A stretch of 64,000 nucleotides of DNA. Origin: Treponema sp. GTDB taxonomy: Bacteria; Spirochaetota; Spirochaetia; Treponematales; Treponemataceae. Below the pieces are notes generated by a model, which saw only the letters and a list, made by a program, of their open reading frames with translations, was not told the origin of the DNA and ran no database searches. Each line of letters starts with the position of its first letter. Position 1 is the stretch's first letter. Shown piece by piece: positions 24,422 to 33,182 of the stretch. The translations under genes were made by a program, and so were the position numbers. The stretch is taken from contig JAKSLX010000014.1 in assembly GCA_024400915.1 (NCBI GenBank), positions 1 through 64,000 of the forward strand, read 5' to 3'.

Positions 24422-25504
24422 ATGAGTGATATTTTATTTGAAAAATTCAAGAATGATTTTCGTGTTGGCGCTGCCTTGAACGGTTTTATCTATGATGACC
24501 AGGCTGTCGCTAAATTTGAGAAAAGGATTGGAAAGAAACTTCCGTTTGATGTGAAGGACATTAAGGATGGCGAGATTGTAAAGAACCATTTTAACCTTAT
24601 TGTGGCTGAAAACGACACAAAGATGGAACGTATTTATAAGGCGGAGAATACTTTTGATTTTGAGACCGCCGACAAATTTGTGAAATGGGGAAAGGAAAAC
24701 AATAAGGATATCCGCTGGCATACCCTTGTCTGGCATAATCAGTCTCCAAAATGGATCTTTGAGGATGGAAACGGCGGAAAAGCCACAAAGGAGCAGCTGG
24801 AGAAACGTACCCGTGACTACATCTATGCTGTTGGCCAGCGTTACGCAAATGACATCTGTTCTGTTGATGTCGTGAACGAATGCATTTCCGACAAGAAATT
24901 CGCATTGAGGACTCCTGAGGACCGTTCCCAGTGGCTTGATATTATGGGTCCGGATTATGTCGACAAGGCCTTCTATTGGGCCAAGGAAGCATTTCCAAAA
25001 TCAAATCTGGTCATAAATGACTACAACCTTGAAATGATTCCTGGCAAGCGGAATGGAATGTATGAATTTGTCAAGGGAATGCTTTCCCGCGGGGTTCCTG
25101 TGGATACTGTTGGGCTCCAGATGCACATCAACATGGCTTATCCTCCTGTAAGCATGATTGAAGAGACGATTGAACTGTATGGAAGTCTTGGATTGAATGT
25201 GATTGTCACAGAGATGGATGTTTCTGTTTACTATGATTTTAAGGACGGAAAGGAAGAATTTGAGCAGCGCAAGGAATTCACTGCGGAATTGATGGAGAAG
25301 CAGGCTGCCCGTTATGCTGAGCTTTTCCAGTGCTTCAGAAAGGAAGCCCAGAAAGGAATCCTCAAGGATGTTGTGCTTTGGGGTATTACAGATGCTTTCA
25401 GCTGGAAGAATCACTTTCCTGTTCCTGGCAGAATGGACGCACCTCTCCTGTTTGGTGTGAAAGGTGAGCCAAAGCCTGCATTTGAAAGCGTCATGAAAAT
25501 CTAG
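24422..25504 (+). CDS. GH10 endo-1,4-beta-xylanase, cytoplasmic type
   Basis: A 360-residue single-domain GH10 enzyme. WHTLVWHNQSPKW (99-111), the acid/base E153 in DVVNECISD and the nucleophile E264 in VTEMDVS are all present, so it should be active on xylan backbone. There is no signal peptide, carbohydrate-binding module or linker, which fits the group of intracellular xylanases that act on imported xylo-oligosaccharides. The GH43 enzyme 7 kb upstream would finish the job. The end overlaps the phosphotransferase gene by four bases (convergent). Confidence 0.93.
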   Translation: MSDILFEKFKNDFRVGAALNGFIYDDQAVAKFEKRIGKKLPFDVKDIKDGEIVKNHFNLIVAENDTKMERIYKAENTFDFETADKFVKWGKENNKDIRWHTLVWHNQSPKWIFEDGNGGKATKEQLEKRTRDYIYAVGQRYANDICSVDVVNECISDKKFALRTPEDRSQWLDIMGPDYVDKAFYWAKEAFPKSNLVINDYNLEMIPGKRNGMYEFVKGMLSRGVPVDTVGLQMHINMAYPPVSMIEETIELYGSLGLNVIVTEMDVSVYYDFKDGKEEFEQRKEFTAELMEKQAARYAELFQCFRKEAQKGILKDVVLWGITDAFSWKNHFPVPGRMDAPLLFGVKGEPKPAFESVMKI

Positions 25505-26460
25505 AAAGGTTGAATCTTCAGCATGGTGATTGCCTGCTGGAGCAATGGACTTGAGTAGTCGTAGATTGAGGAATCTTCGTACCCGCGGAAACTTCCTTCC
25601 AGCATCATTGAAAGATAAAGGATGATGTCGTACCAGAGGAGTCTGCGGGTTTCTTTATAATTGAACTGGCTCTGCCCGTATCCGTCAAAGAAGGAAAGTG
25701 TGTATTTCTGGAGACGGAAACGGTCTTCCATGAGGGGATCGCCGAACAATGCCCGTTCCAGGTCGATGATTCCTGTAATTTCGTCGTTCTGAATGAAAAT
25801 GTTTCCTTCCCATAGATCATAGTGGACAAGCGATGGTGTTACATTGCAGTCGAAGCATCTTCTGTCTTTCTCGAGAAGCTCGAAAAGTTCTTCCTTTGAG
25901 ATGAAGAAATCCATTTTCTTTGATTCCGCGTCAGAAACCACATTGCCGAGAAGGAATGATGTGAAATCGAACAGGGTCTCGAAAGTCTCGGAGCCACCCA
26001 GGGTTTTGTATACTGGATTCTGGATTTCCGCGATTTCCTTTACCAGCTTTCCAATCTTATAGTCGATTTTTTCTTTTGTCTCTTTTGGGAGTGTGTCTTT
26101 TATGTCGGAATATCTCTGGCCTTCGAGAAATTCCATGAAGAAGTATTTGCCGGAACAGATTTTCCGGCTGCCGTCAAAATAGTATACTTCTGGAACTTTG
26201 ACGGTCAGCTTGTCCTTGAGGAGTGAAAGTGCGGAAACCTCAGCCTCCATCATCTCAACTTCGTTTTTCATAAGACAGGATCTGTCGTCTGTTTCAATTT
26301 TCAGAATCGACTGGAAATCATCCGAAAAAGTGATTTTATAGATGGCATTGAAAAATCCGCTGTCGATTTCTTTGCATTCAACGAATTCTCTTTCTGGAAA
26401 AGCCTGTTTTGCCATTTCCATGATTGTCTCGATAGGCTGTCTGTTCTTAGAGTGTCCCAT
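25501..26460 (-). CDS. Aminoglycoside phosphotransferase-like kinase
   Basis: A 319-residue APH-fold protein. The catalytic loop is SLVHYDLWEGNIFI (HxDxxxxN form) and the metal-binding loop GIIDLERALFGDP; KIETDDRSC near residue 55-60 would hold the ATP-binding Lys. Substrate unknown; aminoglycosides are one option, but choline, homoserine or sugar kinases share the fold. The C-terminal coding region contains an iteron on the opposite strand (25545-25561). The gene is convergent with the xylanase. Confidence 0.85.
   Translation of the reverse strand: MGHSKNRQPIETIMEMAKQAFPEREFVECKEIDSGFFNAIYKITFSDDFQSILKIETDDRSCLMKNEVEMMEAEVSALSLLKDKLTVKVPEVYYFDGSRKICSGKYFFMEFLEGQRYSDIKDTLPKETKEKIDYKIGKLVKEIAEIQNPVYKTLGGSETFETLFDFTSFLLGNVVSDAESKKMDFFISKEELFELLEKDRRCFDCNVTPSLVHYDLWEGNIFIQNDEITGIIDLERALFGDPLMEDRFRLQKYTLSFFDGYGQSQFNYKETRRLLWYDIILYLSMMLEGSFRGYEDSSIYDYSSPLLQQAITMLKIQPF
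25545..25561 (+). repeat. Dispersed iteron inside phosphotransferase gene
   Basis: ATGGACTTGAGTAGTCG, plus orientation, within the 3' end of the minus-strand phosphotransferase gene. Confidence 0.5.
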
Positions 26461-26533
26461 TTTTCACCTGTGTCCTGTTTAAGCTATAAAACATAATGAC
26501 TTTTCGTAAAACACAAATTTTTAAATCTGAAGA

Positions 26534-26587
26534 TATAACACAATGTTATAAATGCACTATATTTAGATTCTACATTATTTAATGTAG
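26534..26587. promoter_or_regulatory. Two inverted repeats upstream of the antiporter
   Basis: TATAACA-CAA-TGTTATA (26534-26550) and CTACATT-ATTT-AATGTAG (26570-26587), each with perfect 7-bp arms, lie 160-210 bases before the antiporter start in an otherwise empty 286-base gap. They may be binding sites of a regulator of either flanking gene. Confidence 0.4.
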
Positions 26588-26679
26588 TTATGCAAAACCT
26601 GTGATCTGCAATATCTTCAACTCCTTCCTAATTATTGCATGGATTTCAAAGGATTTCCAATGGTTTCATTGTATTTCTA

Positions 26680-26707
26680 TTGTAATTAATAGTAAAAATA
26701 ATATAAT
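26680..26707 (+). promoter_or_regulatory. Promoter of the CPA2 antiporter gene
   Basis: TTGTAA (26680-26685) and TATAAT (26702-26707) with a 16-base spacer. The expected 5' leader is about 33 bases and contains AGAGG before the ATG. Confidence 0.6.
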
Positions 26708-26746
26708 TGTTTCTCATCAACATTCATATAAAAAGAGGCCTGTAAA

Positions 26747-28039
26747 ATGAGTTCGCTTCAAAATACAGAAGTTATTCTTCAAATTTTACTTTCTGTTGGA
26801 CTTATTGTAATTGTCGCAAAATACTTTGGTATTCTTGCAAGAAAGATTGGCATTCCAGAGGTTGCTGGAATGATCGTTGCTGGTCTTTTACTTCGTTTTA
26901 TTCCATGGTTCCATAATTACGGCGGAACTGATTCGAACATCATCTACAACGAAGCAAATCAGTTTATTTCCTACATGTCAGAGATTGGGGTTATCCTTAT
27001 CATGTTCTCAGCGGGATTGAGCACCAATCTTAAGTCTTTGATAAAATCTGGTGTGAAGTCTACTGTTATCGCAGCTTTTGGTGTTTTGGTTCCTTTGATC
27101 ATGGGAACAATCATGGCCTGCTGTTTCTGGGGCTTCCATTCTTTTGGTTCCTTGGAATTCTTTAAATGCGTGTTCATCGGAACAATCCTCACTGCGACTT
27201 CTGTAAGCATCTCAGTTGCCGTTTTGAAGGAATTTGGAAAGATCAAGACGGATGTTGGCCAGACCATCATCAGTTCTGCGATTATCGATGATGTTTTTGG
27301 CATTATCGTCCTTACAATTGTTCTTGGTGTTTCTTCCGGAAAAGGCGGATACCTTGGAATCATCCTTAAGACAATTCTTTTCTTTGTCTGCGCTCTTGTT
27401 GTTGGATTCATTGTTTACAAGCTCTTTAAATGGTATGACAGACGCCATCCAAGATCCCACAGAATTCCAATCTATGCTTTGGGTGTTGCCTTGATTTTTG
27501 CATACTGCGCAGAAAAATTCTTTGGAATTGCAGACATCACAGGTGCCTATATTGCGGGTATTGTTCTCTGCAATCTTCACGATGCTTCATATCTTGAATC
27601 AAAGATTGACATCAACTCATACATGTTCTTCAGCCCAGTGTTCTTTGCCGGCATCGGTCTCAAGACTGACCTTTCTGGAATGTCGATCGATCTTCTGTGG
27701 TTTGCGATCGCATTCGTGATCATCGGCTGTATCTCAAAGATTATCGGTTGTGGTGGAATATCTAAAGCTTTAGGTTTTTCTTGGAAGGAAAGCTACCAGA
27801 TTGGTCTTGGTATGATGGTTCGTGGTGAGGTTGCGTTGATCGTGGCTACAAAAGGACTTTCTACAGGGCTCATTGACCCAAAATATTTTACGGCAGTTAT
27901 ACTTCTCATTATTGTTTCTTCCATGCTGGTTCCTATTTTGCTTAAGCGTGCGTTTATGGGAAAAAATAAGCCGTCGGAAATTGGACCTCAGCCAGTTGTT
28001 GAATCGGCTCCTGCAGGAACAAATTCTACAGAAAACTAA
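26747..28039 (+). CDS. CPA2 family cation:proton antiporter
   Basis: A 430-residue polytopic membrane protein with about 12-13 helices. The paired acidic motif of the transport site appears as SSAIIDDVFGIIVL (near 180-190), and TGAYIAGIVLCNL, FFSPVFFAGIGLKTDLSGM and LGMMVRGEVALIVATKGL are typical of the CPA2/KefB-NapA group. There is no RCK/TrkA-N regulatory domain. It exchanges Na+ or K+ for protons to control internal pH or ion level. It has its own promoter and terminator, so it is a single-gene unit. Confidence 0.9.
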   Translation: MSSLQNTEVILQILLSVGLIVIVAKYFGILARKIGIPEVAGMIVAGLLLRFIPWFHNYGGTDSNIIYNEANQFISYMSEIGVILIMFSAGLSTNLKSLIKSGVKSTVIAAFGVLVPLIMGTIMACCFWGFHSFGSLEFFKCVFIGTILTATSVSISVAVLKEFGKIKTDVGQTIISSAIIDDVFGIIVLTIVLGVSSGKGGYLGIILKTILFFVCALVVGFIVYKLFKWYDRRHPRSHRIPIYALGVALIFAYCAEKFFGIADITGAYIAGIVLCNLHDASYLESKIDINSYMFFSPVFFAGIGLKTDLSGMSIDLLWFAIAFVIIGCISKIIGCGGISKALGFSWKESYQIGLGMMVRGEVALIVATKGLSTGLIDPKYFTAVILLIIVSSMLVPILLKRAFMGKNKPSEIGPQPVVESAPAGTNSTEN

Positions 28040-28106
28040 ATTTTTTCGTCATATAGTCAGAAGTCAATAAAGTTTTGTTTTAAAACTATAGAATTTTCGC
28101 TTATAA

Positions 28107-28140
28107 TAGAATTGCAGATTTCTGCGATTCTATTTTTTTT
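28107..28140 (+). terminator. Terminator after the antiporter gene
   Basis: TAGAATTGCAG (28107-28117) pairs with CTGCGATTCTA (28122-28132) with one G-U, followed by eight T residues. Confidence 0.9.
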
Positions 28141-28167
28141 AACTGACTATATTTGAAAAGGTAAGAA

Positions 28168-29157
28168 ATGAAAGTCTTTTTTTATTGCATGCGTGATTTT
28201 GATGAGGTGCCGCTGGCTGAAAAAATCAACAGGGAATTCAATTTTGAATATGACTGGACGCCTGAATATCCATCTCCCGCAAATTATGAAAAGGCTAAGG
28301 GTTATGACGCGATCAGCATCACGCCTTGCGATATGAGCGCTCCTGTTCTGGATGCTTTTCATGCGCTGGGAATTAAATATATTGTCACCCGTTCTGTTGG
28401 ATTTGACCACTTTGATCTGAAGCATGCCGCTGAGCTTGGAATTCGCATCGGGATTGCAACCTATCCTCCACAGGGAGTCGCCAACTACGCGATCATGATG
28501 ATGATGGCATGCGCAAGGAAGCTTCCTCATCTTATTAAACGTTCGGAAGTCCAGGATTATACGCTGAAAGGAAAAATTGGTCTTGATATTTCATATTCAA
28601 CAGTGGGAATTATCGGGACTGGAAAGATAGGTTCTACTGTGATAAAGCATCTTTCTACTTTTGGCTGCCGGCTTCTGTGCTGTGATCCTTACAGGAATCC
28701 GGAAGTTGAGGCTTTGGCTGAATACGTGGATTTTGATACATTGTGCCGTGAGTCGGATATCATCTCTCTTCATACAAATGCGACTGAAGAGAATCATCAT
28801 CTGTTGAACAAAGCCGCTTTTGATAAGATGAAGGATGGCGTGATAGTTGTTAATACATCACGAGGAAAGCTGATCGATGCCGACGATTTGATCGATGCAA
28901 TTGAAAGCGGAAAGGTCGGTGCCGCAAGTCTTGATGTCCTTGAGGATGAGGCAAACCTTTATTACATCAACAGGACGGGAGATCCAATCAAGAATCGTCA
29001 GATGGCAATCCTGAGGTCTTTCCCAAATGTTCTCCTGACTCCACACACAGCCTTCTATACCGTTCAGGCAGTGGAAAATATGGTTGGCAGCAATTTCAAG
29101 GCGTTGAAGGCATTTGAGGACGGCGCAGAGACTCCGTTTGAGGTAAAGGCAAAATAA
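28168..29157 (+). CDS. D-2-hydroxyacid dehydrogenase (D-lactate dehydrogenase-like)
   Basis: A 329-residue D-isomer-specific 2-hydroxyacid dehydrogenase. The NAD site is VGIIGTGKIGS (GxGxxG), and the catalytic trio appears as Arg in NTSRGKLID, Glu in DVLEDE and His in LTPHTAFYT. The N-terminal FYCMRDFDE and TRSVGFDHFDLKHA fit fermentative D-LDH (LdhA/VanH) best. It would reduce pyruvate to D-lactate during sugar fermentation, recycling NADH. AAGG precedes the ATG; the next gene starts 30 bases on with its own RBS. Confidence 0.88.
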   Translation: MKVFFYCMRDFDEVPLAEKINREFNFEYDWTPEYPSPANYEKAKGYDAISITPCDMSAPVLDAFHALGIKYIVTRSVGFDHFDLKHAAELGIRIGIATYPPQGVANYAIMMMMACARKLPHLIKRSEVQDYTLKGKIGLDISYSTVGIIGTGKIGSTVIKHLSTFGCRLLCCDPYRNPEVEALAEYVDFDTLCRESDIISLHTNATEENHHLLNKAAFDKMKDGVIVVNTSRGKLIDADDLIDAIESGKVGAASLDVLEDEANLYYINRTGDPIKNRQMAILRSFPNVLLTPHTAFYTVQAVENMVGSNFKALKAFEDGAETPFEVKAK

Positions 29158-29187
29158 TCTTGTTTTGGGTGAAGTGAGGGAAAATAT

Positions 29188-29589
29188 ATGGAAAAATTCA
29201 TAAAGACTACCGCAGAAGAATTGACTGGAGTCCAGAAGGCCGCAATCCTGATGGCTGAGCTTGGACCTCTCTTGAATGACAATTATGGGGAACTCTGCAA
29301 GTATTTAAAACTCACCACAGAAGAGATGGAGAAGATCCGTCGCGCTATGGAAAATTTCAAGCCATATCTTCAGACGGAACCAAAAAACGTAGAGGAAATC
29401 TACAGGGAACAGGCGGTCCTTGCAGAAGCAATCAATTACGGAAGAAGAAAAGGAATTTTCACACCTATCCCAAAAGATCAGCTTAAAAATACTTATGTTA
29501 AGAAGATACAGTCGGATGACATCACTGAGATTGTCAAGGAGAATCCAGACGCTGTGGCAAAACTTTTAAGCCAATGGCTTGATGAATAG
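29188..29589 (+). CDS. Small FliG N-domain-like protein with FliF-like C-terminal motif
   Basis: A 133-residue protein. Its first part, ELTGVQKAAILMAELGPLL (11-29), matches the opening of the flagellar switch protein FliG (usually LSGRQKAAILL..LG). Its last part, ENPDAVAKLLSQWLDE (118-133), resembles the C-terminal tail of FliF (NPxxVAxVIRQW), the very peptide that FliG-N grips. The middle (IYREQAVLAEAINYGRRKGIF) is not recognised. It lacks FliG-M and FliG-C. It is followed 10 bases later by the diguanylate cyclase gene. It may be an unlinked flagellar regulator or adaptor. This reading is inference from short motifs. Confidence 0.5.
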   Translation: MEKFIKTTAEELTGVQKAAILMAELGPLLNDNYGELCKYLKLTTEEMEKIRRAMENFKPYLQTEPKNVEEIYREQAVLAEAINYGRRKGIFTPIPKDQLKNTYVKKIQSDDITEIVKENPDAVAKLLSQWLDE

Positions 29590-29599
29590 GAACTGAGCT

Positions 29600-31486
29600 A
29601 TGAAAAAGAAGATTGCGGTATTGACTTCCGGATGGTCCATTGATTACCTGAACTGTGTCATTGAAGGCCTAAAAAAATCAATGGAGAAACGGAACATTGA
29701 TATATACATTTTTACCTGCTATAAGTTCAATGAACCGAGCGGGGAAAACAACATCACAAGTTTCGCGGTTTTTGATCTCATTGATTACAAGGATTTTGAT
29801 GGCGTCATCATCATGCCTAATCTTTTTAATGATGAGGAACGGGTTGAGCACGAAAGGAAACGTATTGTGGAATCAGGCGTTCCTGCGGTTTCTCTCTGTC
29901 AGCCTTTGGAAGGTCTCCATTTTGTGAACAGCGACAACCATGATTCATATAAGAATATGATTGTCCATCTGATAAAACAGCATTATCTTACTGATTTCGC
30001 CTATATTGGTGGTCCGGACGGGAATGCAGGCGCAGACTCGAATTTCAGGGCATACAAGGAAGCTTTGGAAGAGAATGGGATTCCGGTGAATGACAAGGAT
30101 GTCTATCTCCACGGTGACTGGTCTTATGACTTTGCCTATAAGAAGGCAAATGAGATTCTTACATCAAAGAAAATCCCACAGGCAATTGTCTGCGTGAACG
30201 ATTGGGCTGCAATGGCAACGACAAAAGCTGCGCTTCAGCTTGGAATTTCTGTTCCTGAAGAACTTGTGGTCATAGGTTTTGATGATATCTCCTATGCCAA
30301 AAATGTAATTCCTTCAATATCTACCGTAAATATTCGCGCCGAACTGCTGGCGGAAACCGCGGTGGATCTGCTTCTTAAAAAACAGAAGGAGCTGGTGACT
30401 GTAAACATCAAGGCGGAAGAGAAATACCGACAGAGCTGTGGATGCATTTCTGATATCCGAGTGGAGCAGATAAAATACAGCCAGGGATATTTCCATGGAA
30501 TTGATGATGTCCAGCGTTTTGCGAGCCAGCTTCGTCATATGGAAGACATCTTTATCCAGAATCAGACTGTCGTGAAGATGAAGAGCGCATTGCAGAATTA
30601 TTTTGAGCGCCGTCATACTTCTGAAGGTTCAGATTTTGCTATTCTTATAAAGGATGAGGTGATCCAGAATCTTATTGATGTGGATTCAAGCCTTCCAGAA
30701 AGCACCACCTATGGCGAAAAAATGAGGATTGTCGTGAATCTTCAGGATGGAAAATCTGTCGCTGGCGGTGACATTCTCAATACAAGGGAATTGATCCCAG
30801 CAAACATGAAAGAAAAGAACAGCACGATTTATCTTTTCCTTCCGATTTTCAACAGAAAATATCTTCACGGATATTATGTCTCAAAGAATTTCACCCATCT
30901 TCTCGACAACAAGAGCGCCTATAACTGGACACGAAACTTTGGAACCTGTATTGAGAAATTCCGTCAGACAGTAGAATACCGTTTGATCAGCGAACAGCTC
31001 AGGGAGCTTTCGGTGAAGGATTCACTTTCGGGACTCTTGAATCGCACTGGACTTGATATGATCGCTTCCAAATTCTTTGAAGAAAACAATCAGGGCGGCA
31101 AGAAGACTGTGATAGCCTTTGTTGACATCAACAACATGAAGATCATAAATGATAAATTTGGCCATCTCCATGGGGACCTTGCGATCAAGACTGTTGCGGA
31201 ATCAATCAGCGAAACCTTGCCAAAGGATTTTCTCGCAATTCGTTTTGGCGGAGATGAATTTGTGATTGTCGGATCTCGTCAGCGTGAAGGAAAGCTCGAT
31301 CTTTGCGAAAGGATTAAGGATGACCTTGCCAAGAGGGCAGAGAAGATGTCGTTGCCTTATAATCTGACTGTGAGCACCGGTCTTAAATTCTTTAAATCCG
31401 GAGAAAAGGCGACATTGCTCGATGCCATTGAAGAAGTTGATGAAATGATGTACAAGAATAAAATCCAGTTCCACAAATTGGGCTAG
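29600..31486 (+). CDS. Diguanylate cyclase with LacI-type sugar-binding sensor domain
   Basis: A 628-residue soluble protein. Residues 1-280 form a type 1 periplasmic-binding fold like that in LacI-family regulators (KKIAVLTSGWSIDYLNCVIEG, DGVIIMPNL, FAYIGGPDGN, AIVCVNDWAAMATTKAALQLG, VVIGFDDISYA) but with no DNA-binding head and no signal peptide. A linker of about 170 residues follows. The C-terminal GGDEF domain has the intact motif FGGDEF (G550-F554) and VDINNMKIINDKFGHLHGD. It should make cyclic-di-GMP in response to an intracellular small ligand, perhaps a sugar (inference). It lies in a likely operon with the FliG-like gene. Confidence 0.88.
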   Translation: MKKKIAVLTSGWSIDYLNCVIEGLKKSMEKRNIDIYIFTCYKFNEPSGENNITSFAVFDLIDYKDFDGVIIMPNLFNDEERVEHERKRIVESGVPAVSLCQPLEGLHFVNSDNHDSYKNMIVHLIKQHYLTDFAYIGGPDGNAGADSNFRAYKEALEENGIPVNDKDVYLHGDWSYDFAYKKANEILTSKKIPQAIVCVNDWAAMATTKAALQLGISVPEELVVIGFDDISYAKNVIPSISTVNIRAELLAETAVDLLLKKQKELVTVNIKAEEKYRQSCGCISDIRVEQIKYSQGYFHGIDDVQRFASQLRHMEDIFIQNQTVVKMKSALQNYFERRHTSEGSDFAILIKDEVIQNLIDVDSSLPESTTYGEKMRIVVNLQDGKSVAGGDILNTRELIPANMKEKNSTIYLFLPIFNRKYLHGYYVSKNFTHLLDNKSAYNWTRNFGTCIEKFRQTVEYRLISEQLRELSVKDSLSGLLNRTGLDMIASKFFEENNQGGKKTVIAFVDINNMKIINDKFGHLHGDLAIKTVAESISETLPKDFLAIRFGGDEFVIVGSRQREGKLDLCERIKDDLAKRAEKMSLPYNLTVSTGLKFFKSGEKATLLDAIEEVDEMMYKNKIQFHKLG

Positions 31487-31504
31487 GATAGTCCTGAGGT
31501 TAAT

Positions 31505-32614
31505 ATGAACGTTTTTCCACCAATAAATAAATCTTTTTATACAATCAACAATGAACCTGCCGCAAACCTGAAAGAATGTCTTGGAATGATGTCGCGGGAA
31601 CAGCTGAATACTCTTGTCGACAACTACAGTTTCGATTACGAGGTTTTTGAAAGCGAAGACCAGATTGTTGAATTCCTGAGCGACCGCATATTGAATCTGT
31701 GCGATTATTATTTCAAGCTTAAGAGCGAGGATGTTGGCATGGCATATCTTGAATATATGCCAGAAAGCCCGGAAGCAGTCGTCGAGGACCAGATCTTTTC
31801 GGAAATCGAAGATGAGTATACAAAAAAGCTGCAGGGAACCATTGAGGAATTCGTGCAGTTTGGATTGATGTTCCATTTTGTAGATGAGGATGACTACGAT
31901 CACCTTGTTATGCCGGTGGAGCTCTGCATGGAATTTGTTTCGGAAAATCTCGGCAATGACGGAAGAAATAAATTCGGAATCTATTCGCGTTTCTCACAGA
32001 TCGCAGAGATCCTTGTGTCTCTGTATGGAATCGTTCCCGCCAAGATAATGGAGGCTGTCTGGAATCAGCAGTATCCAAACAGAAAAATCACAGAGGAGCT
32101 TTGCGGTGACCTGATGGAGGTTTCTTCATTCACAGATGGAATCGCTGACTATTATAACAAGGAGCTTGTGAACCCTTCGATTTTTGATGAGCTTTATGAA
32201 TACCTTAAAAAGGAACGGGAGAATAAACCCCGCTTCATCCCTTCTGGCACTCAGATAGATGTGATGCTCAAGATGATGGATGAGGACAAGACTTTCTGTT
32301 CGAATTTCTACAATGAATTTGAGTATGAATACAACAACGATGATTACGAGAATCTGAAGTCCTTCCTGAAAATCTACTATAAAGGCAAGGTTTCCTTGGA
32401 GGAAGTTCTTTTCCACATCTGTTTCTACACCAAGGCCGGATATCCTTTGACCCAGGTTGTGAAAATTCTGAATGAAAAGGATTTCCTGCTTTCTGGCATG
32501 GATGATTCTGTTGCGGAGCGTTTTGGCAGTCTGTTCAAGCTGTTCAATGAAACCTGCCATCATTGGACAAGCTGGGGATGGTCTCCAAGAGACTACGAGA
32601 AATACAACAGCTAG
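31505..32614 (+). CDS. Hypothetical protein, 369 aa
   Basis: I do not recognise a family. The protein is acidic and mostly helical, rich in aromatic residues (Phe, Tyr), with no signal peptide or membrane helix. Segments such as SREQLNTLVDNYSF near residue 30 and a C-terminal WTSWGWSPRDYEKYN stand out. Some proteins with this N-terminal pattern carry a C-terminal SEC-C metal motif, which is absent here. GAGG precedes the ATG at 31505, 18 bases after the diguanylate cyclase, so it may be the third gene of that operon. It converges on nrdG with 17 bases between. Confidence 0.6.
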   Translation: MNVFPPINKSFYTINNEPAANLKECLGMMSREQLNTLVDNYSFDYEVFESEDQIVEFLSDRILNLCDYYFKLKSEDVGMAYLEYMPESPEAVVEDQIFSEIEDEYTKKLQGTIEEFVQFGLMFHFVDEDDYDHLVMPVELCMEFVSENLGNDGRNKFGIYSRFSQIAEILVSLYGIVPAKIMEAVWNQQYPNRKITEELCGDLMEVSSFTDGIADYYNKELVNPSIFDELYEYLKKERENKPRFIPSGTQIDVMLKMMDEDKTFCSNFYNEFEYEYNNDDYENLKSFLKIYYKGKVSLEEVLFHICFYTKAGYPLTQVVKILNEKDFLLSGMDDSVAERFGSLFKLFNETCHHWTSWGWSPRDYEKYNS

Positions 32615-32631
32615 CGAACTGGGATTCCAGC

Positions 32632-33120
32632 CTATCTCTGATTAAGTTTTATGATTCTCTGGTTTTCCGATCCGCGGAATTCCAGCATGAGGTTGCGCTT
32701 TTCCTGGATGAAAGGACCGTCAACCAGAGTGTCTATGCATTTAAGCATGCGATCCGTAAATTCAGTGCGTTTCCTGCCGCCTTCCATCAGATCTTTTTCC
32801 AGCACATAGCCGGTCCAGCACCAGATATCTTTGCTTGGATAGATTGATTTCAGCTTCTCAAGAAATGGCGCGAGAACCTCCTGGTTTTCTTCCTCAAATG
32901 GTTCGCCGCCAAGCAGAGAAAAACCGGAGATTGACGCAGGTTCCATAAGCTTGATTATCTCGTTTTCGGTGTCGGATGTGAATTCGCTTCCAAATTTGAA
33001 ATCCCAGGTTTGAGGCTGGAAACATCCCGGACAGCAGTTTCTGCAGCCGCTGACAAAAAGAGATACGCGAACTCCAAGTCCGTTGGCAACATCAAAATTC
33101 TTTATGGCACCGTAATACAT
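32632..33120 (-). CDS. nrdG: Anaerobic ribonucleotide reductase activating protein
   Basis: A 162-residue NrdG, which uses a 4Fe-4S cluster and SAM to place the glycyl radical on NrdD. The radical SAM motif is GCRNCCPGCFQPQTWD (C-x3-C-x2-C). MYYGAIKNFDVANGLGVRVSLFVSGC is the typical N-terminus up to that motif, and FSLLGGEPFEEEN with GGEP follows. The ATG at 33120 is chosen because GGAG lies six bases upstream and the length then matches the family (about 155-170). A longer upstream frame reads into nrdD and is not real. A hairpin with T-run separates it from nrdD. Confidence 0.93.
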   Translation of the reverse strand: MYYGAIKNFDVANGLGVRVSLFVSGCRNCCPGCFQPQTWDFKFGSEFTSDTENEIIKLMEPASISGFSLLGGEPFEEENQEVLAPFLEKLKSIYPSKDIWCWTGYVLEKDLMEGGRKRTEFTDRMLKCIDTLVDGPFIQEKRNLMLEFRGSENQRIIKLNQR

Positions 33121-33129
33121 AAATTCTCC

Positions 33130-33161
33130 AAAAAAAATCCCCGGAAAGCCATTCCGAGGAT
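33130..33161 (-). terminator. Hairpin with T-run between nrdD and nrdG
   Basis: On the minus strand a stem (33137-33146 with 33152-33161, one mismatch) is followed by seven U residues (A-run 33130-33136), just before the nrdG RBS. It would cut nrdG transcript relative to nrdD. Confidence 0.75.
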
Positions 33162-33182
33162 TCTGCAATGAAACTACAAAGG

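Noticed and set aside
28102..28107. TATAAT just before the D-2-hydroxyacid dehydrogenase gene
   Set aside because: It overlaps the terminator hairpin of the antiporter gene, so a transcript from it would begin inside the hairpin. It is likely fortuitous.
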